In this document: positions 52,988 through 62,480 of the stretch, piece after piece | How the letters are laid out: each line of letters starts with the position of its first letter | How positions within the stretch are numbered: position 1 is the first letter of the stretch | Assembly: GCA_965227265.1 (NCBI GenBank) | Contig: OZ245738.1 | Coordinates: 3,596,001 to 3,660,000 of the forward strand | Reading direction: 5' to 3' | Length of the DNA stretch: 64,000 nt | DNA from: UBA2336 sp965227265 | GTDB lineage: Bacteria > Bacteroidota > Bacteroidia > Cytophagales > Cyclobacteriaceae | Position numbers and translations under genes: made by a program | Notes under the pieces: model-generated | Seen by the model: the letters and a program-made list of their open reading frames with translations, nothing else | The model's database searches: none | What the model was told of the DNA's origin: nothing

Positions 52988-53569
52988 ATGACCCCCACTG
53001 ATCATTTACAATATGCGCTTCAATCTTTAACTGGAATGACAGAGGAAGAATTTAATCTTTCCCGCGATTACTGGCGGCCTAAAACTTTTTCGAAAGGTGA
53101 TTACTATAATCAATACCGGCACGTCTGTAAGCAGTTGGGATTTATTTTTAGCGGTGTGTTTCGTGCATATTATGTTGATGAAAAAAATCAGGAAAAGAAC
53201 GTATTCTTTTTCTCTAAAAATCAGGTGGTAGTTTCTTTTCAAAGCTTTATTCAACAGGCACCTTGCAATTACTTTACGCAATCGATGACAGATTCTGAGA
53301 TTTGCTACATCAGTTACGATCATCTGCAGGAACTTTACAAAAAATCACATGCGTGGGAACGGTTAGGCAGGGTATTGGCCGAACTTGCATTCTCTGTTTC
53401 GATGGGTCGCACGGAAAGCTTTCTCTTTAAGTCGCCCGAAGAACGCTACCTCGACCTCATTCAGCAACATCCTGACATCTTTAACAATATTCCACTATAC
53501 CATATTTCCTCGTATTTAGGCATCCAGGGGCCATCGTTGAGCCGGATTCGAAAAAGATTATCCCGGTAG
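52988..53569 (+). CDS. Crp/Fnr-family transcription regulator
   Basis: 193 residues. A cyclic-nucleotide-binding-like beta roll (~25-115, 'GFIFSGVFRAYYVDEKNQEK') leads to a dimer helix and a C-terminal HTH ('HISSYLGIQGPSLSRIRKRL'). The conserved Arg/Ser cAMP-contact residues are not obvious, so the ligand may differ. In Bacteroidota such short regulators often sit beside the gene they control, here perhaps the alpha/beta hydrolase 86 nt downstream. Confidence 0.9.
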   Translation: MTPTDHLQYALQSLTGMTEEEFNLSRDYWRPKTFSKGDYYNQYRHVCKQLGFIFSGVFRAYYVDEKNQEKNVFFFSKNQVVVSFQSFIQQAPCNYFTQSMTDSEICYISYDHLQELYKKSHAWERLGRVLAELAFSVSMGRTESFLFKSPEERYLDLIQQHPDIFNNIPLYHISSYLGIQGPSLSRIRKRLSR

Positions 53570-53655
53570 ATCGATTTTAACTTGGGTTAAAGTCTTGGGC
53601 CTATTACTAGCCGTTATTTGTATCAGTAAATCGAACAAACCAAAACACAACTGAT

Positions 53656-54456
53656 ATGAAATCGCTAAACACCATCAACTCAAAAACCATCGTATTTGTA
53701 ACCGGAGCTTTTGTTTCACACCACGGCTGGGCCGAATGGCAAAAATATTTCGAAGCAAAGGGCTATAAAACATTAGCTCCTGCCTGGATCGGCAAAGAAG
53801 GAACTCCACAAGAGCTTCGGGCACTTCATTCAAACAACAAAGTATTGGCTGATTTAACCTTAGGCGAATTGATTGATCACTATGCAAACATCATCAAAGG
53901 CTTGCCTGAAAAACCAATTATTATCGGCCACTCATTGGGTGGATTGATGACCCAAGTTTTATTGAATCGTGGATTAGCGGCTGCTGCCATCGTAGTAGAC
54001 TCTGTTCCGCCTCAGGGGATAATACCGTACGAATTTTCATTTCTGAAGGCTGGCTGGAAATCACTTGGCTTGTTTACATCCATGAAAAAAACATATCTCA
54101 TGTCATTTAAAGATTGGCAATATGCATTCGTAAACGGTATGAGTCTGGAGGATCAGAAAAAAGCTTATGAAGAAAACACTATTCCTGAATCAAAACGTGT
54201 TGCGCGAGGTGGATTAACTTCTGCAGCACGGGTTGACTTCAATAGAGAACGCGCACCCTTATTAATGATAGCCGGAACAACCGACACCATTATCCCAGCG
54301 CACTTAAATAAGAGAAACTTTAAAGCATACAGTAAAAACACAAAATCAGTTACCGATTTTGTAGAGTTCGATCACAATCACTTTGTAGTAGGTTTACCAA
54401 ACTTTAAACGTGTAACCGATTACATTTCTCAATGGATTGATAAGCATCAAGCTTAA
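53656..54456 (+). CDS. Alpha/beta hydrolase
   Basis: 266 residues. The nucleophile elbow is 'IIGHSLGGLM' (Ser at ~95), the oxyanion region 'VFVTGAFVSHHGWAEW' near the N-terminus, and the catalytic His is probably in 'FDHNHFVVG' near the C-terminus, with an Asp in 'IAGTTDTIIP'. No signal peptide. Substrate unknown. Follows the Crp-type regulator on the same strand and ends before a strong terminator. Confidence 0.9.
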   Translation: MKSLNTINSKTIVFVTGAFVSHHGWAEWQKYFEAKGYKTLAPAWIGKEGTPQELRALHSNNKVLADLTLGELIDHYANIIKGLPEKPIIIGHSLGGLMTQVLLNRGLAAAAIVVDSVPPQGIIPYEFSFLKAGWKSLGLFTSMKKTYLMSFKDWQYAFVNGMSLEDQKKAYEENTIPESKRVARGGLTSAARVDFNRERAPLLMIAGTTDTIIPAHLNKRNFKAYSKNTKSVTDFVEFDHNHFVVGLPNFKRVTDYISQWIDKHQA

Positions 54457-54477
54457 CTGATCTAAAATCCGGTGCAT

Positions 54478-54506
54478 AAAAAAGGGGACTCGTTCGTCCC
54501 CTTTTT
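54478..54506. terminator. Bidirectional terminator between convergent genes
   Basis: AAAAAGGGGAC pairs with GTCCCCTTTTT across a short TCGTTC loop. A runs on the left and T runs on the right allow it to stop both the hydrolase transcript and the LamG transcript. Confidence 0.9.
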
Positions 54507-54522
54507 GTTTTGGATAAAATTT

Positions 54523-55974
54523 CTATTCGTGATATAAGACATCAACTTCAGAGGGTGAAACGGCACGGTTGTAAAACCTGATGTCATCTATTTTACCGGT
54601 AAAGAATCTCACCAATTGACCTCTGCTTCCAATGGTTATGTGAATGTTATTGGAAGTATTACAGGAAGATGTGTCTTCAATGTCCGCAACGAGTTCATTG
54701 TTCAGATAGAATTTCATCCGTGAACCTTCCTTGATCATTACAAGGTGATGCCATCCTTCGTAATCCGTGACAGGAGTTGAATACATCGTAGGAATATTCT
54801 GGCACAGCTCTCCATCATAGCGCACAATCAGAAACCGATTAGGCTGAGAAGCATTTTCATTCACATAGGAGATAGAGTAAGGATACCCGTTGGAGTTATA
54901 TCCATCCCACTTGCGGATAATATCAAAAATTGTTGCAGAGGGATCAGCTTGCGGATTTTTTACTGATACCCAAACCGAAATTGTAAAATCCTGATCAGCT
55001 TCAAAATCTGTCGCATTATTATCAGCGATTGAAATGTGGTCATTAGTGCCATTGAATGAGTAAGCTGAATTTTCATTGCCTTTTCTATCGGTGGTTAATG
55101 CGGGACCATTCACTACACCATGATTATCGTATGCCGGACTTTCATCACGTGCATTTCCGTTAAAGGGATAGTAACCCACCAGACCGTCCCAGATGCTGGT
55201 GCTGTCTCCCTTCGTGAGGATAACTTTAAGAACAGCTCCCGAACGGTACTGTAAAAGCGAATCTTTCGCAAAAGTACGTTCGTAAGAATGATAACCTGCT
55301 TTTGAGACCTGAACGTTATAATATTCATAGCCATCGTGCACTACAACCCTGCTGGTTGAATCAGGTAATGACTGATCAAACAACTGGCTGCTACCGGCTG
55401 TAACTGAAACATTGCTGGTCGTTAGCTCAAAATTCTCAGTTGATTCATCGTAAATAAAAACAGCAAGCTGAAAGCTAACAGTTTCAATGATGTCAAACGA
55501 AAATGTTGTATAGCCAAAATCTTCAGCACTAAATTCATCGATCGAAATAACTTGAGGGATAATCTTTGTTGTCTGATCTTCGGTAATGTTGAAATGAATT
55601 GGCAATGGATCATTAACTAAATGACCCAGTGTTGAGCCTTCAAGAGGTGTGGCATATTCAACTCCATCATCATTCAGCACAAAAAATTCTGTTAACGAAT
55701 ATTGTCCCGATAAAAATTCAACGGGCTCACTCAAGTAGCTTCCGCCAAACTTAAACAGTTCGATTTTTTTACGGTCATACACTTTGTTGCCCGAATTATC
55801 TTCAACGGTTATTACAATAAAGCGTAATGATTCGTCTTCGTCTTTAGTTCTTGCGTTTGAGGACGATAAATCAATGGCAAATTCAAGCTTACCTTTTTTA
55901 AGCTCCTGTTCGGTTTCACACGCGAATGTGAATACAATCAAAAACAGGAAAGCACATGATCGTAATGTTGACAT
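54523..55974 (-). CDS. LamG-domain lipoprotein
   Basis: 483 residues. Lipoprotein signal 'FLIVFTFACETEQ'. Residues ~30-260 are a beta-rich region of unknown family that begins 'KLEFAIDLSSSNART'; residues ~270-480 are a LamG/concanavalin-like jelly roll ('GLVGYYPFNGNARDESPAYD', 'KIDDIRFYNRAVSPSEV'). LamG domains bind glycans or proteins. It is expected on the cell surface or in the periplasm. Confidence 0.88.
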   Translation of the reverse strand: MSTLRSCAFLFLIVFTFACETEQELKKGKLEFAIDLSSSNARTKDEDESLRFIVITVEDNSGNKVYDRKKIELFKFGGSYLSEPVEFLSGQYSLTEFFVLNDDGVEYATPLEGSTLGHLVNDPLPIHFNITEDQTTKIIPQVISIDEFSAEDFGYTTFSFDIIETVSFQLAVFIYDESTENFELTTSNVSVTAGSSQLFDQSLPDSTSRVVVHDGYEYYNVQVSKAGYHSYERTFAKDSLLQYRSGAVLKVILTKGDSTSIWDGLVGYYPFNGNARDESPAYDNHGVVNGPALTTDRKGNENSAYSFNGTNDHISIADNNATDFEADQDFTISVWVSVKNPQADPSATIFDIIRKWDGYNSNGYPYSISYVNENASQPNRFLIVRYDGELCQNIPTMYSTPVTDYEGWHHLVMIKEGSRMKFYLNNELVADIEDTSSCNTSNNIHITIGSRGQLVRFFTGKIDDIRFYNRAVSPSEVDVLYHE

Positions 55975-55996
55975 TTTTTGAGGGGTAGAGTTGAAG

Positions 55997-56027
55997 TAAA
56001 GATATGGATTATTGAATTATTCTAAAA
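55997..56027 (-). promoter_or_regulatory. Promoter of the LamG lipoprotein gene
   Basis: On the minus strand: TTTT (56027-56024), 19 nt, then TATCTTTA (56004-55997), 22 nt before the ATG. Confidence 0.45.
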
Positions 56028-56151
56028 CGTCCAAATCTATTAGATTTCACAACGTTAATAGCATGAAGCTGCTTACGTTGCTGAGGAGAAAAACTGATCG
56101 TTGAAAGCTGTTAGCGGTTCGGAAGAAGATTAAATCCGTAAAGATGAACCT

Positions 56152-58374
56152 TCAGTTTTTAGTTGAAGTCGAATCTCTGCGCGTCCAGAATTCCTTATTG
56201 TAAGGCACCTGCTCCGTTTTCCAGAAATCATAATTCTGATCGAAGCGTTCCGGAGCCGACAGGTTTAAGTGTTTCAGAATTGTCTGATTTTGAATTGTTA
56301 CAGACCTCTTCTTTCGATCAACCTTGTATACATGTAAATACTTTCCCTGAGCTGAAACGGGGAAATAGTATCCATTTCGCTTTTCATAATTTACCTCAGC
56401 ACGATTTCTGGCTGTACGGCTGGTGAAAGCGGTTACGTGTCGCACCAATGCATAGTTGTTGGCAGTGATGTAAAATTCTCCGCGAACACCATACTCGTAG
56501 CTTAGAACAAATACGGTGTCGTTATTCAGGAGCTTTGTACCCAGTAATTTCAGATTGATCTTATCCCTGAACTTTTCGTCATATAAATCTTCATTGATTT
56601 CCTGACTGTACAATTCGTAAAATGCTAGCTCAACAGCAGGCCAAAGTTTCAACAGGGATTTCTTGCCCTGCCAAAACACGCTACCTCTTTCACGTTTTTG
56701 AATTATCTGTTGAGCTTTTAGTGAACCTTTTTTATAACCATCGTGATACGTTCGAATAACACTCTCAAGTTGGTATTGATTATTACCGATTGTATCGATA
56801 ACAGAGATGTTCGAGTAATACTCCATGTTAAAAGGACTTTGCAGATAATTTTCAGGTACTCTGCGCAACATTTCTTCAAAAATCTCCTTTGCCTGTGGCG
56901 CTTGGTCGCGAATAACAACTTCCTGAAGAAGTTCCAGCTCAGGTGTTAGTGAAACGTTAAAATCTCCTTTCGAATTAAGGATTGTGCCAACAGAGATTCT
57001 TTTGGTTTTATAGCCAATACAGGAAACCAATATCGAAGCCTGAGGTGAAATTTTTAGTGCATCTAATGCAAATTTTCCATTTTCATCCGTAACTGTTCCT
57101 TCTGTTGAGTTGGTCAACGCGATACTCGCGAGCTCTATTGGTTTTTTCGTTAGTGCATCCAGAATTGTACCTTGAATTGCGCCCATTGGTCTTTCATCCG
57201 AAAGGGCGTTGATGCTGGTCACTAATATTCCATCCGTCAGATTTGACATATTCGCCATCTTCATGTCAAGTAAGTGCTCATGCACCCCAGCACTTGTAAT
57301 CCGGGCTTGCTCCAAAAATTTGTTTGGCAGAAATGCGTTTTCAATTTTTTTGTTTGCTAGTTCCCACTCAATTGTTCCGGGAATATTAAGATTGGTGCTG
57401 ACAAATAAAATATAAACTTTTTCTCCCAGCCTGTTTTTCAGGTGATAGCCCATAGGCTTATACCCGGAAGTAGATTGCTTTGTTTTAAGACTATCGAGGT
57501 GATTACCGAAATGCATGTTAGCCCCCCAACCAATAATTTTTCTGCCGGCATACCGATGTTCATGTAAGTACATCATTTGCATAGCCATTAAACTATCGCG
57601 CATGTTGTTGTCGGTAATCCGGAATTGACCTGTTTTGAATTTCTGTTCAACTTTGTTGAAATACAAGTCGTTTAACTGTCCCAGAATTCCAATGAAGGAT
57701 TGATGAAGCAACGACAGGCCTTCGGGTTGTTGCATCTCCTCTGTCAGCTTCTTTAGATTTTTTAGAAAAGTCTCAGTACAGTTGGCATTGGGATAACGGC
57801 CATTTGAGATTTCACTTATTTGCTCCTGAAGTATGATTAAATCATTGGTATCATACTTGATTTTATTCTTCTGCAAACTATTTTCGAGTTCCGGCACAAA
57901 ATAATCTGCAGCATTGGAAGAACTGACCTGGCAATCAAACCCTGTGATATCAAACCGTTTACCGGATTGCCGCACAGAATCCAGGTATATGTATAGCTCT
58001 TCAAATTCAAAACTGTTCGTCCAAAGCGCAAACAATCCTCTGTCAAAGGCGCTGGAAATATCCTGTCCTTCTGAAATGTCGCGATTAACGCGTTCCATCT
58101 CAAATAATCCCGACTCAAACGCCAGCACGTCAAACCCTAGATTTTCAAATAAGTATTTAACGAATTGAATCTTAATCGGGTAGTATAAAGGCGTATGAAT
58201 TGGTTCTCCCAAAAGAATGATATCGGCTTGTTTGAGTTCGTCTTTAAACTGCTCAATAGAGTTGAAGTCAAGGTTTCCGTTTTGGTCTGTTTTTATTTCA
58301 ATGATTTTGGAATCCTGACTTTGTAACGACCCAGCGCAAAATAGAAATATCAACAAAACACAAACTATTCTCAT
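56152..58374 (-). CDS. Erythromycin-esterase-like protein fused to a carboxypeptidase-regulatory-like domain
   Basis: 740 residues. Signal peptide 1-20. Residues ~50-385 resemble the EreA/B-type esterase family: 'ILLGEPIHTP' (His60), 'VLAFESGLFEMERVN' (Glu87) and a later His-bearing 'GWGANMHFGNH', though the first motif departs from the usual GExxHG. Residues ~397-475 are a carboxypeptidase-regulatory-like domain ('IQGTILDALTKKPIELASIA'). The last ~260 residues are an unrecognised region that includes 'YYFPVSAQGKYLHVYKV', typical of secreted Bacteroidota proteins. Secretion and fusion argue against simple macrolide resistance. It follows the 5-formyl-THF ligase gene on the same strand. Confidence 0.8.
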   Translation of the reverse strand: MRIVCVLLIFLFCAGSLQSQDSKIIEIKTDQNGNLDFNSIEQFKDELKQADIILLGEPIHTPLYYPIKIQFVKYLFENLGFDVLAFESGLFEMERVNRDISEGQDISSAFDRGLFALWTNSFEFEELYIYLDSVRQSGKRFDITGFDCQVSSSNAADYFVPELENSLQKNKIKYDTNDLIILQEQISEISNGRYPNANCTETFLKNLKKLTEEMQQPEGLSLLHQSFIGILGQLNDLYFNKVEQKFKTGQFRITDNNMRDSLMAMQMMYLHEHRYAGRKIIGWGANMHFGNHLDSLKTKQSTSGYKPMGYHLKNRLGEKVYILFVSTNLNIPGTIEWELANKKIENAFLPNKFLEQARITSAGVHEHLLDMKMANMSNLTDGILVTSINALSDERPMGAIQGTILDALTKKPIELASIALTNSTEGTVTDENGKFALDALKISPQASILVSCIGYKTKRISVGTILNSKGDFNVSLTPELELLQEVVIRDQAPQAKEIFEEMLRRVPENYLQSPFNMEYYSNISVIDTIGNNQYQLESVIRTYHDGYKKGSLKAQQIIQKRERGSVFWQGKKSLLKLWPAVELAFYELYSQEINEDLYDEKFRDKINLKLLGTKLLNNDTVFVLSYEYGVRGEFYITANNYALVRHVTAFTSRTARNRAEVNYEKRNGYYFPVSAQGKYLHVYKVDRKKRSVTIQNQTILKHLNLSAPERFDQNYDFWKTEQVPYNKEFWTRRDSTSTKN

Positions 58375-58410
58375 GTGATGGACTTTAAGAATAAGACTAT
58401 TGGGTGGAAA

Positions 58411-58986
58411 TCAATTAAAGTTAACTACTCCGAAAGGAGTTATGCAACTTTCAATCTTAATATCAGTCTGATTGACATCAGAGATTGTTTCCTCAGCTTC
58501 AAAAAGTGACAATCCTATTTTTTTACAATCTGGTCTGCAACTTGCGAGGAACTTATCATAGAAACCTTTTCCATATCCCACACGATGACCTTTTTTATCG
58601 TAAGCCAATAATGGAATCAAAATCAAATCAATTTTTTCAGACTCAATAGGAATGCCTTGTTTCGGTTCCGGTATTCCCCATTCATTGGTAGCCAACTGAT
58701 GGAGGCCTTCAAAATAAAAACTATCAAATACTCCGGTTTCACTATTTACTTTTGGAATCGAAATTCGAACGTGCGGGAACTCACGTTTGATGCGATCAAT
58801 AATCAGCCACGTATCAACTTCTTTTTTTTCTGTGATGGGAAGAAATGTGTGCAGAATCTTAATGAATGACAGATCAATGTTGCTGAAAAAATTCTGATAA
58901 ACCTGAAAGGTTAGCTGACCAAATTCTGCTTCGGAAAGTTGCTGGCGTTTTTGGAGATAAATTTTGCGGAGCTCTTTTTTAGTCAT
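58411..58986 (-). CDS. 5-formyltetrahydrofolate cyclo-ligase
   Basis: 191 residues from the ATG at 58986; the frame is open further but that part overlaps bshC and is not conserved. It recycles 5-formyl-THF to 5,10-methenyl-THF using ATP. The basic start 'MTKKELRKIYLQKRQQLSE', 'DLILIPLLAYDKKGHRVGYG' and 'GYGKGFYDKFL' are the family signatures. Its start overlaps the bshC stop by 8 nt (ATGACTAA), so translation is coupled. Confidence 0.94.
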   Translation of the reverse strand: MTKKELRKIYLQKRQQLSEAEFGQLTFQVYQNFFSNIDLSFIKILHTFLPITEKKEVDTWLIIDRIKREFPHVRISIPKVNSETGVFDSFYFEGLHQLATNEWGIPEPKQGIPIESEKIDLILIPLLAYDKKGHRVGYGKGFYDKFLASCRPDCKKIGLSLFEAEETISDVNQTDIKIESCITPFGVVNFN

Positions 58987-60583
58987 TGTACAAAAGTACT
59001 GTAAAACTAAAATCAAATGGATTGAAATGAGCAATCAGCTTTTGAATAAACGCGGGATCTTGTAAATAGAAATTCAGGAAACTATCCGTGCGCTCCTGCA
59101 AGCTTCCATTGGGGAACAGTGCATCTTTTATTGCCTCAACCTGTTTTAGCTTATCTGATTGGAGTCGTTTTTCTGAACGAAGCATCTTTTGTTCAATTTT
59201 TTCTAGACTTTTAATGGCACGTTGTGTTTCCGCGCCTACCATGGGCCCGAGTGTTCTATCAAACGCTTCTGCTTGTTCGCGAATGATTTGAAAGTAATTT
59301 TGAATGGCTTCCTTTTCTCCGTTCAACTTAATCTTGTTGCGTGAAAATTTTACCGCAAAATGATTGAACAGGAAATTCTTTTCAAAGAAGAGCTCATTCA
59401 GCTCAAGGCCAGTTTTTTCAAACTTGCGAACGGTTGGCGCATCTAACACCATCGCAAAATTGCGTGGCATCAAAATCGGGAAAGGTGTTTTATACTGCTT
59501 AAAAACTTCTTTCAACTGAAGCCAGTACACAATTTCTGAAGGCCCACCCACATAGGCGAGGTTAGGAAGAATTACTTCCTGGTAAAGCGGCCGAAGAATT
59601 ACATTGGGACTGAATTTATCGGGCGAGCTTTCAATCAATTCCTCAACTTGTTTTTTGGAAAATGAAAGATCAGAATCAACAACTTTATATTTGCCATTCT
59701 CTTCTTCAATTCTTGCCCGGAAATTGTTATCGAGGTAAAAGAAATTAATCTCCCGACAGTGAACTTGTGGGTCATATCCAATCTTTTCTAATTCGACATT
59801 GGTTGTATCTACCAGCTTTTGTGGTGTATGATTAAAGATATCATCCCGAATCACTTCTTTAAAAATTGACTTAAGTGCTTTTGAGTCAGCATCGACTACA
59901 ACAATTCCCTCAGCACCAAACAGCTCATTCACATAATATCGAACAGCATCACTTAGTGTTTTATGTTTTAAGTATGCTTTTTGAAAAATGGCAAGTCCTT
60001 CAGGTAATTCTTTTAAGATAGATTCTAACTCTTTCGGATTGAATCGGCCAACCGCACCGGTCTGTTTGCTTTCCCAGGTATATTTTTTTCCGTTCAGCTT
60101 AAAGTATTTGATCTCATCAAAGTCGTGGTCTTCACTTGCCATCCAATACACTGGAATAAAATTGTACTCCGGATAAGCTTTCTTTAACTCTTTACATGAA
60201 TTAATAACTGTGACAATCTTATAAATGAAGTAAAGCGGACCTGTGAAAATGTTTAATTGATGCCCGGTAGTTACTGTAAACGTTTTATCTGAACGTAAGA
60301 GTTCAAGATTATTTTTTACCGAATCGCTTACTGTGTAGTTTTTGTATTGATCCTGAAGTGTGTCAACTAAAACCTGACGGTTTTGTTTTGAGAACGATGC
60401 GGACTTTTCTTGAATTTGTTCCTTGAAATTGCTGACATCCGGAAAATGCCCATAAAATTTTTTAAGCTGTTCATGCTTTCCAATATAATCCAGAAAGAAG
60501 GATGTAAAGGAATTTGTTTCAGGGAAGGCAATCTTCTGAACCTGCATATCAGCCGGGTGTGGTTTTGCGTTGCTATACCGCAT
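58979..60583 (-). CDS. bshC: Bacillithiol synthase (cysteine-adding enzyme)
   Basis: 534 residues, normal length for BshC. It joins cysteine to glucosaminyl-malate in the last step of bacillithiol synthesis. Signatures include 'VTTGHQLNIFTGPLYFIYKI', 'VYWMASEDHDFDEI' and 'YVGGPSEIVYWLQL'. A coiled-coil segment near the C-terminus is usual for the family. bshA and bshB are not in the window. YtxJ (25449-25790) supports an active bacillithiol system. Co-transcribed with rimO upstream (30-nt gap). Confidence 0.95.
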   Translation of the reverse strand: MRYSNAKPHPADMQVQKIAFPETNSFTSFFLDYIGKHEQLKKFYGHFPDVSNFKEQIQEKSASFSKQNRQVLVDTLQDQYKNYTVSDSVKNNLELLRSDKTFTVTTGHQLNIFTGPLYFIYKIVTVINSCKELKKAYPEYNFIPVYWMASEDHDFDEIKYFKLNGKKYTWESKQTGAVGRFNPKELESILKELPEGLAIFQKAYLKHKTLSDAVRYYVNELFGAEGIVVVDADSKALKSIFKEVIRDDIFNHTPQKLVDTTNVELEKIGYDPQVHCREINFFYLDNNFRARIEEENGKYKVVDSDLSFSKKQVEELIESSPDKFSPNVILRPLYQEVILPNLAYVGGPSEIVYWLQLKEVFKQYKTPFPILMPRNFAMVLDAPTVRKFEKTGLELNELFFEKNFLFNHFAVKFSRNKIKLNGEKEAIQNYFQIIREQAEAFDRTLGPMVGAETQRAIKSLEKIEQKMLRSEKRLQSDKLKQVEAIKDALFPNGSLQERTDSFLNFYLQDPAFIQKLIAHFNPFDFSFTVLLYND

Positions 60584-60613
60584 AACGGCAATTACGCGAT
60601 AAAGTTCCTCAAA

Positions 60614-61924
60614 TTACACAAGCTCACCGGAGAGGTCAAACTCGGTTGCGTGCGTGATCTTCACATTTACAAAATCACCTATTCTAAGGTAGTTTTTCTT
60701 GCCATCGAGGATCACCTCATTATCAACTTCCGGTGAATCGAACTGCGTACGACCTAAAAACTCACCACCTTCTTTGCGGTCAATGATAACTTTTTGAATG
60801 CTGCCAACCTTGGCCTGGTTAAGCTCAAGCGAAATTCCTTGCTGCAATTCCATCACAGCATCTATGCGTTCTTGCTTTACTTCAGCCGGAACATTATCTG
60901 TCATGGAATGTGCGTGTGTATTTTCTTCGTGCGAATATCCAAATACGCCTAAACGTTCAAAGCGTGAATTTTCAATAAATGTCATCATCTCCTGAAATTC
61001 TTTTTCAGTTTCTCCAGGATGGCCAACGATCATCGTTGTGCGGATAGCAATGCCAGGTACTTTTTCACGAAGTGTATGCATAAGCTCTTCTGTTTTTTCA
61101 CGCGTAATTCCTCTGCGCATAAGCTTCAGCATATTGGTTGATCCGTGCTGCAATGGGATGTCTAAATATTTGCAGATGTTTGGTCGTTCAGCCATAACAT
61201 CCAAAACATCCATCGGAAAGCCTGCCGGAAAAGCATAATGCAACCTGATCCACTCAATTCCTTCAACATCCGAAAGATTTTTCATCAGCTCGGCCAGGTT
61301 TCTTTTCTTATAGAGATCAAGACCATAATACGTTGAGTCCTGAGCAATCATCAATAATTCCTTTGTTCCGCCTTTTGCAAGATGTTTAGCTTCCTTAACC
61401 AATTCTTCAATTGGTCTGGAAATATGTTTGCCACGCATTAATGGAATCGCACAGAACGAACACGGACGATCACAACCTTCAGAAATTTTGAGATACGCGT
61501 AATGACTTGGGTTTGTAAGAATTCTCTCCCCTACAAGCTCGTGTTTATAATCAGCCCTGAACGTTTTTAGAATTCGTGATAAGTCACGTGTTCCAAACCA
61601 GGCATCCACATCCGGAATTTCTTTTTCTAGATCATCTTTATAGCGCTCAGAAAGACAGCCGGTAACATAAACCTTATCAACGATGCCTTCTTCTTTAGCA
61701 TCGACATAACGTAAAATTGTATCGATTGATTCCTGCTTGGCGTTATCGATAAACCCGCAGGTATTGATTACGACTACACTTGCATCGTCCTTGTCTGATT
61801 CATGAACGGCATCAATGCCATTGCCGCGCAACTGCGTAAGCAGCACTTCTGAGTCCACCAGGTTTTTAGAGCAACCTAATGTTACAATATTGACCTTCGT
61901 TTTGCTATTTCCCTTTGTTTTCAC
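60614..61924 (-). CDS. rimO: Ribosomal protein S12 methylthiotransferase
   Basis: 436 residues. The radical-SAM cluster is Cys151/155/158 ('GCDRPCSFCAIPLMRG'), the auxiliary cluster Cys18, Cys56 and Cys90, and a TRAM domain closes the chain ('DGKKNYLRIGDFVNVKITHA'). It adds a methylthio group to Asp89 of ribosomal protein S12. 'HYAYLKISEG' and 'SFCAIPLMRGKHISRP' favour RimO over MiaB. A TAAATTTG -7 box lies 22 nt upstream on the minus strand. Confidence 0.95.
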   Translation of the reverse strand: MKTKGNSKTKVNIVTLGCSKNLVDSEVLLTQLRGNGIDAVHESDKDDASVVVINTCGFIDNAKQESIDTILRYVDAKEEGIVDKVYVTGCLSERYKDDLEKEIPDVDAWFGTRDLSRILKTFRADYKHELVGERILTNPSHYAYLKISEGCDRPCSFCAIPLMRGKHISRPIEELVKEAKHLAKGGTKELLMIAQDSTYYGLDLYKKRNLAELMKNLSDVEGIEWIRLHYAFPAGFPMDVLDVMAERPNICKYLDIPLQHGSTNMLKLMRRGITREKTEELMHTLREKVPGIAIRTTMIVGHPGETEKEFQEMMTFIENSRFERLGVFGYSHEENTHAHSMTDNVPAEVKQERIDAVMELQQGISLELNQAKVGSIQKVIIDRKEGGEFLGRTQFDSPEVDNEVILDGKKNYLRIGDFVNVKITHATEFDLSGELV

Positions 61925-61977
61925 GTCAAATCCCTGCTTCGGACTGCAAATTTACTAAAAATAAACGGGGTACAGAT

Positions 61978-62006
61978 TTTGCGTTGATCGGCAAAACCTA
62001 TCTTTA
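61978..62006 (+). promoter_or_regulatory. Promoter of the DUF6452 gene
   Basis: TTTG (61978-61981), 17 nt, then TATCTTTA (61999-62006), the best -33/-7 match in the window. The ATG is 6 nt further on, suggesting a leaderless mRNA. Confidence 0.6.
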
Positions 62007-62012
62007 CGGCCG

Positions 62013-62480
62013 ATGTATAAATGGTGTTGGGTACTGCTGATCTTCATCCTGTTGGGATCGTGTCTGGATAATGATATCTGCCTTCGCGGAGCTGACAATG
62101 CACTTGTTATCGAGTTCAAAAAATTCTCGGAAGGGGAGGCGGTACCGGATACGGTAAACTTTAGGAATATTGAAGCCGAAGGAACTAATGCCGTTTTTTA
62201 CCTCGATACTCCAGTTGATCTATTGGATACACTCCAAAAGGTTGCAATGACTATAAACCCGTATACAAGCGAGACACTTTTTACCTTCAATGATTGGAGA
62301 GGGGAAACCCAGACTCTAAAGGTAGGGTATAAAACAGAAGTACGCTTTGTGTCGGAAGAATGCGGCAGTGAACGACTGCAGTATGCGCTGAAAATTCTTG
62401 AAACATCATTTGATTCTGTACGCGTAGTGCGCAACAACTTAGACAAAGGAAGATCGACCAACATTGAAATATATAATTAA
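62013..62480 (+). CDS. DUF6452 lipoprotein
   Basis: 155 residues. Lipoprotein signal 'WVLLIFILLGSCLDNDICL'. The beta-rich body ('DALVIEFKKFSEGE'-like, with 'TEVRFVSEECGSERLQYAL') matches what I know as DUF6452, which in Bacteroidota is normally followed by DUF6048, as here (17-nt overlap). Function unknown; an envelope role is inferred from the signal and from this conserved partner. Confidence 0.75.
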   Translation: MYKWCWVLLIFILLGSCLDNDICLRGADNALVIEFKKFSEGEAVPDTVNFRNIEAEGTNAVFYLDTPVDLLDTLQKVAMTINPYTSETLFTFNDWRGETQTLKVGYKTEVRFVSEECGSERLQYALKILETSFDSVRVVRNNLDKGRSTNIEIYN

